Of a DNA stretch of 21,563 bases, positions 7,412-15,986 are shown in pieces. A model generated the notes under the pieces. That model was given only the letters and a program-made list of their open reading frames with translations. It was not told the DNA's origin and made no database searches. Origin of the DNA: JBIOJM01 sp044450785 (lineage in GTDB: Bacteria; Planctomycetota; Planctomycetia; Isosphaerales; Isosphaeraceae); NCBI GenBank assembly GCA_044450785.1, contig JBIOJM010000156.1:1-21563 (forward strand). The letters run 5' to 3'. Each line of letters starts with the position of its first letter. The stretch's first letter is position 1. The translations under genes and the position numbers were made by a program.

Positions 7412-10400
7412 TCAGGCCAGCAGACAGGCCTCTTCGTTCGGTAACATTCGAGAAGCGTCCAATGGACCGGTCGCGGAGTCATCGGCGACCGCTTCGAGAA
7501 GTTCGGCCAGGCTGTTGCAGGCCACGACGTCGCCTCGTCGTCGCACCAGGAAGCGGCTGCTTCCGGTCGAACGGTCGACCAGGAGCCAGACCTTTCCATC
7601 ACCGGCCGGTTTGCCGATCTCCCCATCGGTCGTCAGACATACGGTGGCTATCCTCTCGAACAGTTGACCACCCGGCGACAGAAAATGGTGGCTCTCAAAA
7701 TGATCGTCAAACACGTCGGACTGGGTCGTGACGCGGACCTCCTGATCGATCCCGGGTAGCCGGAGGGCATAGGAACCAGCGTCCAGCCGCCGCCATTCGG
7801 TGCCGGGCGGTAGGATACCGGGATGGTTCAGGGCTCGGTCGAGATCCGCGAGGGAAAGTGCGGGAGGCGGAAGCGACGGCAATTCGAGTGAGTCCGCCGC
7901 CACCTCGTCGATGTCCAGGGCGGCCTGTTCCGCCTCGCGGGCCGTCTGTTCCAGGTCGGCCACGAGGCGATGCCGGGCGGCTTCACGGTTCTCTTTCTTC
8001 TCGAGGGCAACTTCCTCGAACTGCTTCGTGAGCCGCGACAGGATGGGCTGTAACCGTCCGACCAGGCCCTCGAAGAGGCTTATCCGCTGGCCAAGGGCGA
8101 AGTAGACGTCCGCCTCCACGGTGTCACGATAGCCCAGATTGACCACCCGGATCGTTGGATAACGCTGGCCGATCCGGTCGATCCGGCCGTTCCGCTGTTC
8201 CAGCTTCATGGGGTTCCAGGGCAGGTCGTAATTGACCAGGAGTCCGCAGAACTGAAAGTTCAGGCCCCCTGAAGCGGCGTCCGAGCAAACGAGGAACTTG
8301 ATCGCCTGAGCCTTGAGTCGCTGCTTGATCTGCTCCTTGCTGCACCCCGTCCAGAAGCCTGCCTGGTCGCGGACCTTCCCACCGGCACTCGAGTAACACG
8401 CGACGGTTTCACCGGGGAACTCCTGGGCCAGGTAATCCTTGAGGAAGTCCATCGTGTCGGTGTATTGCGTGAAGATGATCGCGGAATCGTAGCCTGCGGC
8501 GAAAGCGTCCTCCAGTTCGGCTTTCAGCTTACGGGCCTTGGTGTTCGTGCCGACCTTGGCGATCGTCTTCAAAAGGTCCTTGATCGTCGTCTTCTCCTCG
8601 TCGACGAGGGCTTCGCGGGCCAGGGCCTCGGCGTCCTCGGCATCCATGACCTCGTCGGCCGTCTCGTCCTGCGAGAGGTCTTCCTCGGTGATCCCGCCCG
8701 TGTTGGCGAGGCGTCGAGTCAGGGTCTGGTGCAGGGCGTGGAACGAGCTGGCAAGTCGTTGCTGATAGATGGTCAGCACGAAGCCGACCGCGGAGCGTTT
8801 CTCGGGGGCGGCGTTGTTGTACGTCTGGTCGATGTATTCGCCGAGGGCGTCGTACAAGGCCGTCTCGGATGGGGTCATGTCGAACGAAACATCCCTGACA
8901 TCCCGGGTCGCGATCGGGGAGTCGATGAGCCCGCGGCGGTAGTACTCCCTGAGCAGGTTCCGGGTCTGGCGGGCCATCCGGTGCCGGAGCGGGCTGAACC
9001 GTCGCAGGATCTCCACGGCACCTTTCCTCTCGGCGACATCCATCCTCTTGAGAGGGATGCCGCTCTTTTCCCTCAGGGCCTTCAGCACCTTGCGACGGCC
9101 GAGCCCGCTCAGGCCAGGGATGAGCCGGGAAACTTGGTCTTCAGTGACTTCACCGAAAGATGCCTCCGTCTCACGGAACATGCCGGCCAGGTACTCCATG
9201 ACCTCCTGGCCGGGATTGCCCGCCGCCTCGGCGAAGTAGCGGATGAAGTCGTCACGGCTCCTCTCCCAGCGGCCGGTGAGGCCGAGAAGCCGGAGCAAAT
9301 CCCAGAGCTCGACGGGATGCACCTGCATCGGCGTGGCCGTGAGCAGCACGAGCGAGCGGCACTTCGGCCGGAGCTGCTGCATCAGGCGCAGGAGCTGATT
9401 CGGACCGCCTTCCTGGGGCGTACCCGGGGATTTCCGGCGGGCGTGGTGGGCCTCGTCCAGGACGATGAGGTCCCAGTCCTCGGCCTGGAGCAGATCCGCC
9501 GAACGGTCGCGCCGCCGCATGAGATGGCTGGAGGCGATGACGAACGGCTCCTTGTGCCATTCGTGCCGGTCCACCTTCCTTTCGGCCGGGCCTTGCCAGC
9601 CGTGGATCTGTCTCCAGACGAGCTTCTGGCCGTCGTAGAACGGAACGTTGAGGTTAAACTTCTCGTAGAGTTCGCTCTGCCACTGTGTGAGCAAGGACCG
9701 CGGCATCAGGATCAGGATGCGTTGAGCCCGTTTCGACAGCCATGCCTGGCGGATGAACAGGCCGGCCGTGATGGTCTTGCCCAGGCCGACCTCGTCGGCG
9801 ATGAGCATCTGGCAGGGCCAGGCATCGATCATTCGTTGATAGGTCCGAACCTGGTGGGGCCAGGGTGTGACCGTCGACGTGACCTCGCCCACCCGGGCGC
9901 CGTTCCAGGCCCTGGCTGCGTTCTGGATGTAGGTCCAGACCGCCCTGCGGACCTCCTCGGGCATCAGGCGGTGGCGTGGCGGAGCGGGCACTGGCGAAGA
10001 ATCCGGGGCCTTTCGCTTCGGCAAGCGAGGTGGCGTGATGAACCGGTCGTCCCGAGGCAGGAACTCGAGCAACTGGGCCTTGGCGGCTTCGGGAAAGTCG
10101 AGGACTCGGACGCTCCAGGCCCGGCCTTCCCAGAGATTCTCAAAGGCTTCGACTTCGTCCTGGACGTGCTTGAAGTCGCGTCCTCCCTCCCATGAGAGAT
10201 GAACGTGAAAGCTTTCCCGGTTGCTGATCCAACCGGCGGCCGTCTCGTTGATGCTGCCGCTGAACGAGAGCTTGTTGCCTTCACGGTCCGTGATGATTCC
10301 GACCTTCTCGTGATAGATCCCACGGAGGAGAATCGGTTCACCCCGTCCGTCCGTTGGCACCGCAATCTTGATCTCAAGAAAGTGGTTCGCAACCATCCAG

Positions 10401-10759
10401 GCAAGGGCTTCCAGGCCGTCCCGATCCCGTGCGTCGGGGGGTGTCAGGTCGATCGAAACCAGCTTTTTCTCGACTTGCTCACGGAGGTCGTAGCCCCGCT
10501 CGACGGCCTCGATCTCGTCCACATCGAGCGTGCAGCCCACAATGAGCCGCATCTCGCCTCCGTTGGATATGAGCCGTTCGATGCCCCTGGCAGCGAGAGC
10601 GAGAGCATCGGCCGAGAAGTAGCCGGTCATCCGGTCGTACCGGGCGGCACACGACAGGACCGGGACGTAGAACAAGCGGACGAGATCGCCGTCCTCGTGG
10701 CGGTAGCTCGTGTCCCAGGTGTGGGCGGGCAGAAGGGGTATCTCGGCCGGGTCCACCAC
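7412..10759 (-). CDS. PLD-nuclease/SNF2-helicase fusion
   Basis: A 1115-aa protein, the last gene of the accessory operon. Residues about 20-240 form a phospholipase-D-type nuclease domain with one HKD-like motif: H150-E-K152 ... D158, then GSIN (168-171) and E172. Residues about 295-500 are the first SNF2/RecA domain, with Walker A DEVGLGKT (322-329), DEAH (435-438) and TATP (474-477). The second RecA domain has SDAASGGLNFQ (826-836) and QRNGRIDRIGQ (855-865). A coiled stretch (about 905-950) precedes an unassigned C-terminal domain. The family moves along double-stranded DNA, and the attached PLD module suggests DNA cleavage. With DUF499 and DUF1156 partners it is probably the effector of a defence system (inference). 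The start is GTG 10759 with a weak AGAAAGG; it lies inside the stump of a PIN toxin gene. Confidence 0.9.
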   Translation of the reverse strand: MVDPAEIPLLPAHTWDTSYRHEDGDLVRLFYVPVLSCAARYDRMTGYFSADALALAARGIERLISNGGEMRLIVGCTLDVDEIEAVERGYDLREQVEKKLVSIDLTPPDARDRDGLEALAWMVANHFLEIKIAVPTDGRGEPILLRGIYHEKVGIITDREGNKLSFSGSINETAAGWISNRESFHVHLSWEGGRDFKHVQDEVEAFENLWEGRAWSVRVLDFPEAAKAQLLEFLPRDDRFITPPRLPKRKAPDSSPVPAPPRHRLMPEEVRRAVWTYIQNAARAWNGARVGEVTSTVTPWPHQVRTYQRMIDAWPCQMLIADEVGLGKTITAGLFIRQAWLSKRAQRILILMPRSLLTQWQSELYEKFNLNVPFYDGQKLVWRQIHGWQGPAERKVDRHEWHKEPFVIASSHLMRRRDRSADLLQAEDWDLIVLDEAHHARRKSPGTPQEGGPNQLLRLMQQLRPKCRSLVLLTATPMQVHPVELWDLLRLLGLTGRWERSRDDFIRYFAEAAGNPGQEVMEYLAGMFRETEASFGEVTEDQVSRLIPGLSGLGRRKVLKALREKSGIPLKRMDVAERKGAVEILRRFSPLRHRMARQTRNLLREYYRRGLIDSPIATRDVRDVSFDMTPSETALYDALGEYIDQTYNNAAPEKRSAVGFVLTIYQQRLASSFHALHQTLTRRLANTGGITEEDLSQDETADEVMDAEDAEALAREALVDEEKTTIKDLLKTIAKVGTNTKARKLKAELEDAFAAGYDSAIIFTQYTDTMDFLKDYLAQEFPGETVACYSSAGGKVRDQAGFWTGCSKEQIKQRLKAQAIKFLVCSDAASGGLNFQFCGLLVNYDLPWNPMKLEQRNGRIDRIGQRYPTIRVVNLGYRDTVEADVYFALGQRISLFEGLVGRLQPILSRLTKQFEEVALEKKENREAARHRLVADLEQTAREAEQAALDIDEVAADSLELPSLPPPALSLADLDRALNHPGILPPGTEWRRLDAGSYALRLPGIDQEVRVTTQSDVFDDHFESHHFLSPGGQLFERIATVCLTTDGEIGKPAGDGKVWLLVDRSTGSSRFLVRRRGDVVACNSLAELLEAVADDSATGPLDASRMLPNEEACLLA

Positions 10760-10761
10760 GT

Positions 10762-10794
10762 CGCCTTTCTCAGCACGTTCGTGTCGACGAACAC
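10762..10794 (-). pseudogene. Stump of a PIN-domain (VapC-like) toxin
   Basis: Four bases after the antitoxin-like stop codon a GTG opens a frame reading MFVDTNVLRKA. F-V-D-T-N-V-L is the standard first strand of PIN-domain ribonucleases, including the first catalytic Asp. After that the frame loses all PIN character (WWTRPRYPFC...) and runs into the start of the helicase gene in another frame. This looks like a toxin gene deleted after its first ten or so codons, leaving its antitoxin intact. The match is short, so chance is possible, but its position directly behind the antitoxin makes chance unlikely. Confidence 0.55.
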
Positions 10795-10798
10795 CGGC

Positions 10799-11035
10799 TC
10801 AGGAGCCGCGACCGCTGTCGTCAAGCAGTTCCTCCCGGCGGAAGGTAAAGCCAGCGGGCAGGTCAACCTGAACGTCATGCCTCGGGAACCCAGCCATGAT
10901 GGGCATCTTCCGCGTGGCCGGGTTTTCCTCGATCACCACGACGACATCGTGTTCGCCGGGAGTGATCTCCGAGGGCAGTCGCAGCATCGCCAATCCTTGC
11001 TCATCCACGGTGACTCGGGTCTGAATGGTAATCAT
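10799..11035 (-). CDS. Antitoxin-like protein (partner of PIN toxins)
   Basis: A 78-aa protein starting at ATG 11035. The N-terminal half is a beta-rich segment, MITIQTRVTVDEQGLAMLRLP followed by EITPGEHDVVVVIEE, typical of small antitoxins encoded ahead of VapC-type PIN toxins in planctomycetes and cyanobacteria. The C-terminal half (GFPRHDVQVDLPAGFTFRREELLDD) would be the toxin-wrapping part, ending in an acidic LLDD. The expected toxin is reduced to a stump directly behind it, so this is an orphan antitoxin. It could still repress transcription or neutralise other PIN proteins, including the one encoded in this operon (inference). It lies between methylase and helicase genes on the same strand, 33 bases after the methylase stop. 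Confidence 0.65.
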   Translation of the reverse strand: MITIQTRVTVDEQGLAMLRLPSEITPGEHDVVVVIEENPATRKMPIMAGFPRHDVQVDLPAGFTFRREELLDDSGRGS

Positions 11036-11068
11036 GGTCGGCTTGCTCGGGGTTCGAGTCGGGAAGCG

Positions 11069-14037
11069 TTAGTCCTCGTCGACTTCATTATCCGCGCTGT
11101 CCGTTTGTATCGGCAACAGCATCTGCCTGGCGGGCTCGGGGACTTGCTCGGCGAAAGCGAGCTTGCGCAGCTTTTCCAGGGCGTCGAAATCGCCCGAGGC
11201 CCCGGCCAGGTTGGCATCGAGCTTCGGGGCCTTCTCCGGGTTGCCCACGGCGGGAAGGACGTTGAGAAGGGCTTCGAGGGCCGTCAGCAGCGTGGCATCG
11301 TCCAGCAGGCCGTTGTCTTCGATGGCCTTCTTGGCGGCCCCGGTGTTCTGGTCACGGACGATGGCCGCGGCGTGGTGGAGCGTGTCGAGCATGCATGAGT
11401 CGCCGATCGGCCCGAGCTTACCCTTGGCCTTGCGGGTCTTGCTGTCCCAGAGGATCACGTCGCTCGACTTGACCTCGCAAACCTGGTTCTTGACCTGCTG
11501 GTCGAAGTCGAGTCCGACCACCCGGGCGAGTTTGAGGGCCTCATCGACCGGGAAGCGAGGGGCCTTGAAGGCGTCCCAGGCCAGGACGAACCACTCGGTC
11601 AGTGGATCGAGGTGGTGCTTCCGCTTGACGGTGGCGAGCTGCTCCACCCGCCAGCGTTTCACCTCGCGGCGTGCGGCGTCCAGCGCGTCTTCGGGCCAGA
11701 CGGCGTAGGGGTCGAATTCCTCGTCCGGAAAGAGGGCCAGCTCGCGGGGTTCTGGATGGGACGGCCCCGCTTGATCGGCCAGTTTTCGCTGAAGACCTGG
11801 AGGGCCGGACCGAAGGAGGCCAGATAAAGGTCCACGCCGCCGATGCCGGCTTCCTGAAATTCGGCCACCCGGAGGCGAACGGGTTCCTGGACCCGAGGTT
11901 CGACCTCTTCCCAGTAAACGATCTCGGCGTCTTCGACCTGTACCTCCCGGGGGCGGCAGACGAGGAAGATCGTGCTCTTGGCGGCCGACTTCTCCTTGAT
12001 GTGCAGGCTCCCCTCGGCCTCGGTGTTGATCGGCCAGGAGGCCGTGATGACGAAGCCGGCCTTGACGAGCCCAGCGGCCAGGGCGTCCCAGGCCCCACTC
12101 GCCTTGTGGGTGAACATGACCGTCATGACGCCGTGCAGCTTGATGACCCGGCGACACTCGGAGAAGATCGCGGCCATCCGCTGCTGGTAATCGCGGCCGG
12201 CGAGCTTGAGGGCCTGCTTCTGGCCCCGGAACCGGAATGGATTGGCGATGGCCTCGTGGTCCTTGTTGGTCAAGTACGAGCCGAATTCGTCGGGGAAGAG
12301 AAGGCCCGCCGTCCGCTTGAGCCAGACGTAGAAGAAGTCGGACAGCTCGGAGTAGGTGACGTTGTTGTAATACGGCGGGTCTATTACCACGCAATCGACG
12401 CTGGGGTCGGCCAGGCCGAGCGAGTCGCCCGAGCCAAGCGTGACCTGGATAGAGCGGTTAGAGGCTTTTGGAGCGAACAACGGCTCGTCGCCATGATCGC
12501 AACCGCCAAGCGAGATGAGTTCATCGAGTGATTTGCCGGTCTGAGCGATGGCCCAGTCATATCCTAGTCCGGTGACTGTCGCTGCCATCTCCCCGTAGCT
12601 CCATTGAAACGCGAAATCGTGCCGGTCGAACTTGCCACGAATGGCTACCCGCCCAACGTCCCAACGGCATTGGAGAGAGTTGTAATTGACAATCTTATCA
12701 ACCGCCACTGCCAGATATGATAAGGCCGCCTTGTCCAGATCGGGGATGGTCCCAGAGTGCCGTCCGCGGATCTCGTCTGCCAGATCGTGGAAGACTTCGA
12801 CGCTGGTGCAGTGACCCAACAGCTGGCGGGACGAAAAGAAGTCGGTCCAGTGGTTGAATCCGTATCGCTCGAGGGGCCAGCGGATTGTCGTCTCGTAGCC
12901 GGGCAAGATGTCCTCTTCTGGAAGGATGTCCCTCGCCAACCACTCGCTCCGCTTCGCATTCAGAACTATGTCGACCTGGGCAGAGACATCGTCTTGCGAG
13001 CGGGGCGCACGAAAGCCTCGCAAATGCTTGAGTTTGTCCTTGCCGGCCTTGGTGGTGCCGACATTGATCGTCTGGTTGTAGACGACGGCGTACAGTTGCA
13101 CGCTCATCTGCCCGGCCTGGGCTTGCTTCTTGACTTCGTCGCCGTCGATGACACGTCCGCAGTCGGGATAGGGGCAGAGGCCGTCTCCCTGCTTCACAGT
13201 GCCGGGGCTATGGTCCATAACCTTATAAACGATCTCGAACGTGCAATGACGTTGCTCGGGATCTTCGACATGCGGGACCAGCCGCACCCCCGAACCCTTG
13301 CTGTCCAGCCGCCAGTTGGGCGAGAGCGGCACCAAGCCGCCGCAATAGGGACACGTGATCGTCCTGGCCCAGAGATAGCCGTCGGGAATGCAGTTCTCCC
13401 CAGGCTCGGGCGGATAGAACTCGGCTAGTCGTTCTACCGCCCGACGTCGGAACTCCTCGCCAAGTTGCTTGTAGCGTTCGAGCAACGGTCGACCATACTT
13501 GGCCGGGAATTCGACGGTGGCCTTCAGGATCAGCCAGGCCACCGGGTTGAGGTCGTTCGCGATGGCATGAGTGCCGAGCCGAAGGGCTTCGAACGGAATG
13601 CTGCCTCCTCCCGCCGTCGGGTCCAGCACGACGGCTTCGCTGGGCAGGCTGTGATCCTCCCGTTCGGCCTTGAACCAGTCGCGGTCGTCCCCATCGGGCG
13701 AGTAGGAGAATGCTCGCCGATATCCGTAAGCATCCTTACCGAGCCGAACGCCTTCCCGCGTAGCCTCGGCGATCCGAACCTTCGCCGCCATCGGGTCCCC
13801 GTGAATCCCCAGCATGTGCAGGAACTTGGCCCGGTCGGCGTCGGCTGGCAATAGGCTGGCCAGGATCGCCGCCCGGCTGGCCACCAATGGCCGGCGAGCC
13901 CACCAGACGTGGAGATAGTACGTCGGTGGGAGTGACGTCATTGACCGACGCTCTCGGACGCTCTCTTCTCCAAGAGCCGCGATGGGAAGCCACTCTTCGA
14001 TCAGCAGCCGTGGGCGGGCATCAGGACCGTCATTCAT
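11069..14037 (-). CDS. DUF1156 adenine-specific DNA methyltransferase, frameshifted
   Basis: Two overlapping frames together encode one protein of about 989 aa. Frame one starts at ATG 14037 with the DUF1156 region (LLIEEWLPIAALGEESVRER, SLPPTYYLHVWWARRP), then methylase motif I DPTAGGGS (139-146), a zinc ribbon with CPYC (229-232) and a second Cys pair C288/C293, and the catalytic motif DPPYYNNVTY (553-562), the N6-adenine/N4-cytosine type. At about residue 757 the match leaves this frame. Frame two continues ELALFPDEEFDPYAVWPEDAL and the C-terminal part to 11069, including DPLTEWFVLAWDAF and ILWDSKTRKAKG. Adding one G to the GGGG run (plus 11765-11768) joins them smoothly. The family presumably marks host DNA for protection. 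The start has only a weak ribosome site. It lies 32 bases after the PIN gene. Without the last 230 residues activity is uncertain. Confidence 0.88.
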
Positions 14038-14069
14038 CGAGGGATGTTCCAGGGCGAATTACCAAAACG

Positions 14070-14498
14070 CTATTTGTCTTGAGCAAGTCCGTCCAGCAGC
14101 GGGGAGAAACCCTCCTGCCGGAAATGGTGGTCAGACGTGAGAATCTCGACGATCCCGTGCTCCCGCATCTGGACCATCGAGATGCAGTCGGTCAAGCTGA
14201 AGCCCTTGTCCGCCCTCCGCTCGTAGAGGTCAAGTCCCGCGAGGAAAGAGTCTCGCGTCTGGGGCAGAACCATCACGTTCGGGTTGGCATTCAGCGATCG
14301 CACCATCCTGGCCGCCGCCTTGCGGAGCGAAGGGCCCTTCTCGCTGTAGAAGTTGAGGAATTCGGTGAGGACTTCTTCGGTCGTCACGAACTGGACCTGT
14401 CGGAGCTCAACGGTGATCTGCTTCGCCTGGTCGTGCCACTGATCGGTCGCGTTGGCCATGGCGATCCAGTAGTTGGCGTCGGCAAAGACCTTCCTCAT
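14070..14498 (-). CDS. PIN-domain ribonuclease (VapC-like)
   Basis: A 142-aa PIN-fold metal-dependent RNase. Acidic residues at the expected spots: D7 in VFADANYW, E42/E46 in TTEEVLTEF, D104 in SLTDCISM, and D123 in ILTSDHHF. Length is typical of VapC toxins (130-150 aa). Members cut tRNA, rRNA or mRNA and are usually held by an antitoxin encoded just upstream. Here the upstream neighbour is a 304-aa protein of unknown family, and the two overlap by ATGA (14495-14498), so translation is coupled. That partner may be an unusual large antitoxin, or the PIN protein may be an effector or fail-safe of the surrounding defence operon (inference). Confidence 0.82.
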   Translation of the reverse strand: MRKVFADANYWIAMANATDQWHDQAKQITVELRQVQFVTTEEVLTEFLNFYSEKGPSLRKAAARMVRSLNANPNVMVLPQTRDSFLAGLDLYERRADKGFSLTDCISMVQMREHGIVEILTSDHHFRQEGFSPLLDGLAQDK

Positions 14499-15409
14499 TT
14501 CTTGGGTGACCCGTACAGGTAGTGATCGAGCTGTGCCGAACCGTCACGCGGCAGTTTCTCGATCTCGGCCATTGGTACCTCGGCCATGATCTCCTCGAAC
14601 TCCTCCCAGAAAGGTTTGGCGTTCGGGTCGAAGGGGATCGCCCCGCCCGGAAGCAGAGTCGCCTGGGTCACTTCGTGGATCCGGTGCAATCGACCGTCCG
14701 GCCCGAACTGACCGCGACCGACAAGACGGACCTTGGTCGTCTGATGGTCCTGCAGCGCGGTCGTGATTGTCCTCTCGTCTTCGGCTCGGAAACTGGCCTC
14801 GATCTCCCTCCCATCCGCCAGCAGGATCCCCATCCGCGGCCTGGAAACCCGGGCCATCGTGACCTCCGCGATGAGGTCCACCGAGTCCTCATAGGCCGCG
14901 GTCATAGCCTGGGCCAGACGGTGGTGAACTTGGGCGTCATACCGGACCGGCTTCTCGCTGCCGGCCGGCCGCTGTTCGATCCATTCGTCGTCGCGAAGCG
15001 TCTTGCCATAACCGTCGAAAAGCTCCAACAGCTCTTTCGGGAATTCCTCCGGGATCGGTTTGTCCTGGCCGGCGGCTTCGACGGTTCTCGTCACGAGATC
15101 AATCGCTTCGTCTAGCTCGTCCTCAATTGGGAAAAATGGCCTCTCGTCCACCGGGGGAAGGACCCGGGCCAGCGGGATCGTGGCACAGTTCGGCTGTACC
15201 TCATAGAACTTCATGGACAGGGAATCCTCGAAGTTCTTGGGCAGTCGCTCCCGGCCGGCGTTCCTCCGCCGCCAAAGGACCTTGGCCACGCTGACGAGGA
15301 GATCCCGATAGCGGACGAGATCCTCGAGGACGTCGAGGACAACGCCGTGGTCCTCGAAACGACCCCCCTGGAACGTGTGGTAAACCACGGTTCGGTGTTC
15401 GGTGGTCAT
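14495..15409 (-). CDS. 304-aa protein of unknown family, PIN partner
   Basis: I do not recognise the family. The ATG at 15409 has an excellent AAGGAG nine bases upstream, preferred over an in-frame start at 15451. Residues 1-80 are mixed helix/strand (HTFQGGRFEDHGVVLDVLEDLVRYRDLLVSVAK, then FYEVQPNCATIPLARVL). Residues 95-145 are acidic and helical. Residues about 175-255 look like a small beta-barrel or OB-like domain (DLIAEVTMARVSRPRMGILLADGREIEASF ... VRLVGRGQFGPDGRLHRIHEV), a fold that often binds nucleic acid. There is no signal peptide and no membrane segment. It overlaps the PIN ribonuclease by ATGA, so it may act as its inhibitor or its RNA-targeting partner (inference). A hairpin lies in the 91-base gap upstream. 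Confidence 0.75.
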   Translation of the reverse strand: MTTEHRTVVYHTFQGGRFEDHGVVLDVLEDLVRYRDLLVSVAKVLWRRRNAGRERLPKNFEDSLSMKFYEVQPNCATIPLARVLPPVDERPFFPIEDELDEAIDLVTRTVEAAGQDKPIPEEFPKELLELFDGYGKTLRDDEWIEQRPAGSEKPVRYDAQVHHRLAQAMTAAYEDSVDLIAEVTMARVSRPRMGILLADGREIEASFRAEDERTITTALQDHQTTKVRLVGRGQFGPDGRLHRIHEVTQATLLPGGAIPFDPNAKPFWEEFEEIMAEVPMAEIEKLPRDGSAQLDHYLYGSPKK

Positions 15410-15467
15410 CGCGATTGCTCCTTCCTCAAGAACTCCTATATCTTTGCACACCGGCGCTCGGTTGTCG

Positions 15468-15492
15468 CGGCCCCAGGGAACGCCAGGGGCCG
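15468..15492. repeat. Inverted repeat (7-bp stem) between operon genes
   Basis: CGGCCCC and GGGGCCG are separated by 11 bases. The element starts 9 bases beyond the stop of the 161-aa gene and lies about 60 bases before the ATG of the 304-aa gene. No T-run follows on either strand, so it is not a classical terminator. It could act as an mRNA processing or stability hairpin that separates the ATPase and PIN/methylase halves of the operon. Confidence 0.5.
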
Positions 15493-15500
15493 ATTCCTCA

Positions 15501-15986
15501 TCAGTGGCTCGTGAAAAGCAGACGGAGGGCGGCCAGCACGCGACGGGGGTACTTCCGGTGCATGGCCATGCCGAGCCAGTAACCCGCCTCTTCCCGGCTC
15601 ATGTCGTCCACTCCGTCGGCGACCTCTCGGATGCGGTCGAGGTTCCGCATGGGGGCCAGGACACGGAAAAGCAGGCCGAGGTTCAGTGCCTGATCTTCAT
15701 CTATCTTCCAGGCCCGGGTCTTGTCGAAGTCGAGGGAACCCAGGTTGATCTTGGACCGAGACAGCCGCTTGAGGAGTCGGGGCTCGATGAGCCGGAGGGG
15801 TGAGCCCTTGAGCCCGGCTACGTACTCCGGCGCCGCCAGTCTTGGCGTGGCCGGCGTGGGGAGCTGCCAGATCTCCAGCTCGAAGTCGCTCCCCTTGCGG
15901 GCGCGGAGCCGCAGCTCGTATTGCGGCAGGTTCGCGGCGTGCTCAACCCATAGCCTGGGCCGGGCCTTGGTCGCTCCCATGCTCAT
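15501..15986 (-). CDS. 161-aa protein coupled to the DUF499 ATPase
   Basis: A small soluble protein with no signal peptide. The N-terminal part is beta-rich (RLWVEHAANLPQYELRLRARKGSDFELEIWQLP). The C-terminal part is helical and strongly patterned (DEDQALNLGLLFRVLAPMRNLDRIREVADGVDDMSREEAGYWLGMAMHRKYPRRVLAALRLLF). From memory it resembles small DUFs that travel with DUF499 ATPases (possibly DUF7680), but I cannot confirm that. The start ATG overlaps the stop of the ATPase gene by ATGA (15983-15986) and GGAG stands nine bases upstream, so the two are co-translated and probably form a complex (inference). No catalytic motif is visible, so a regulatory or adaptor role is likelier than an enzyme. 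Confidence 0.75.
   Translation of the reverse strand: MSMGATKARPRLWVEHAANLPQYELRLRARKGSDFELEIWQLPTPATPRLAAPEYVAGLKGSPLRLIEPRLLKRLSRSKINLGSLDFDKTRAWKIDEDQALNLGLLFRVLAPMRNLDRIREVADGVDDMSREEAGYWLGMAMHRKYPRRVLAALRLLFTSH

Noticed and set aside
8465..10195. 576-codon plus-strand open frame opposite the helicase
   Set aside because: Mirror of the helicase coding frame in GC-rich DNA; composition rich in Gly, Arg, Asp and Val with no domain.
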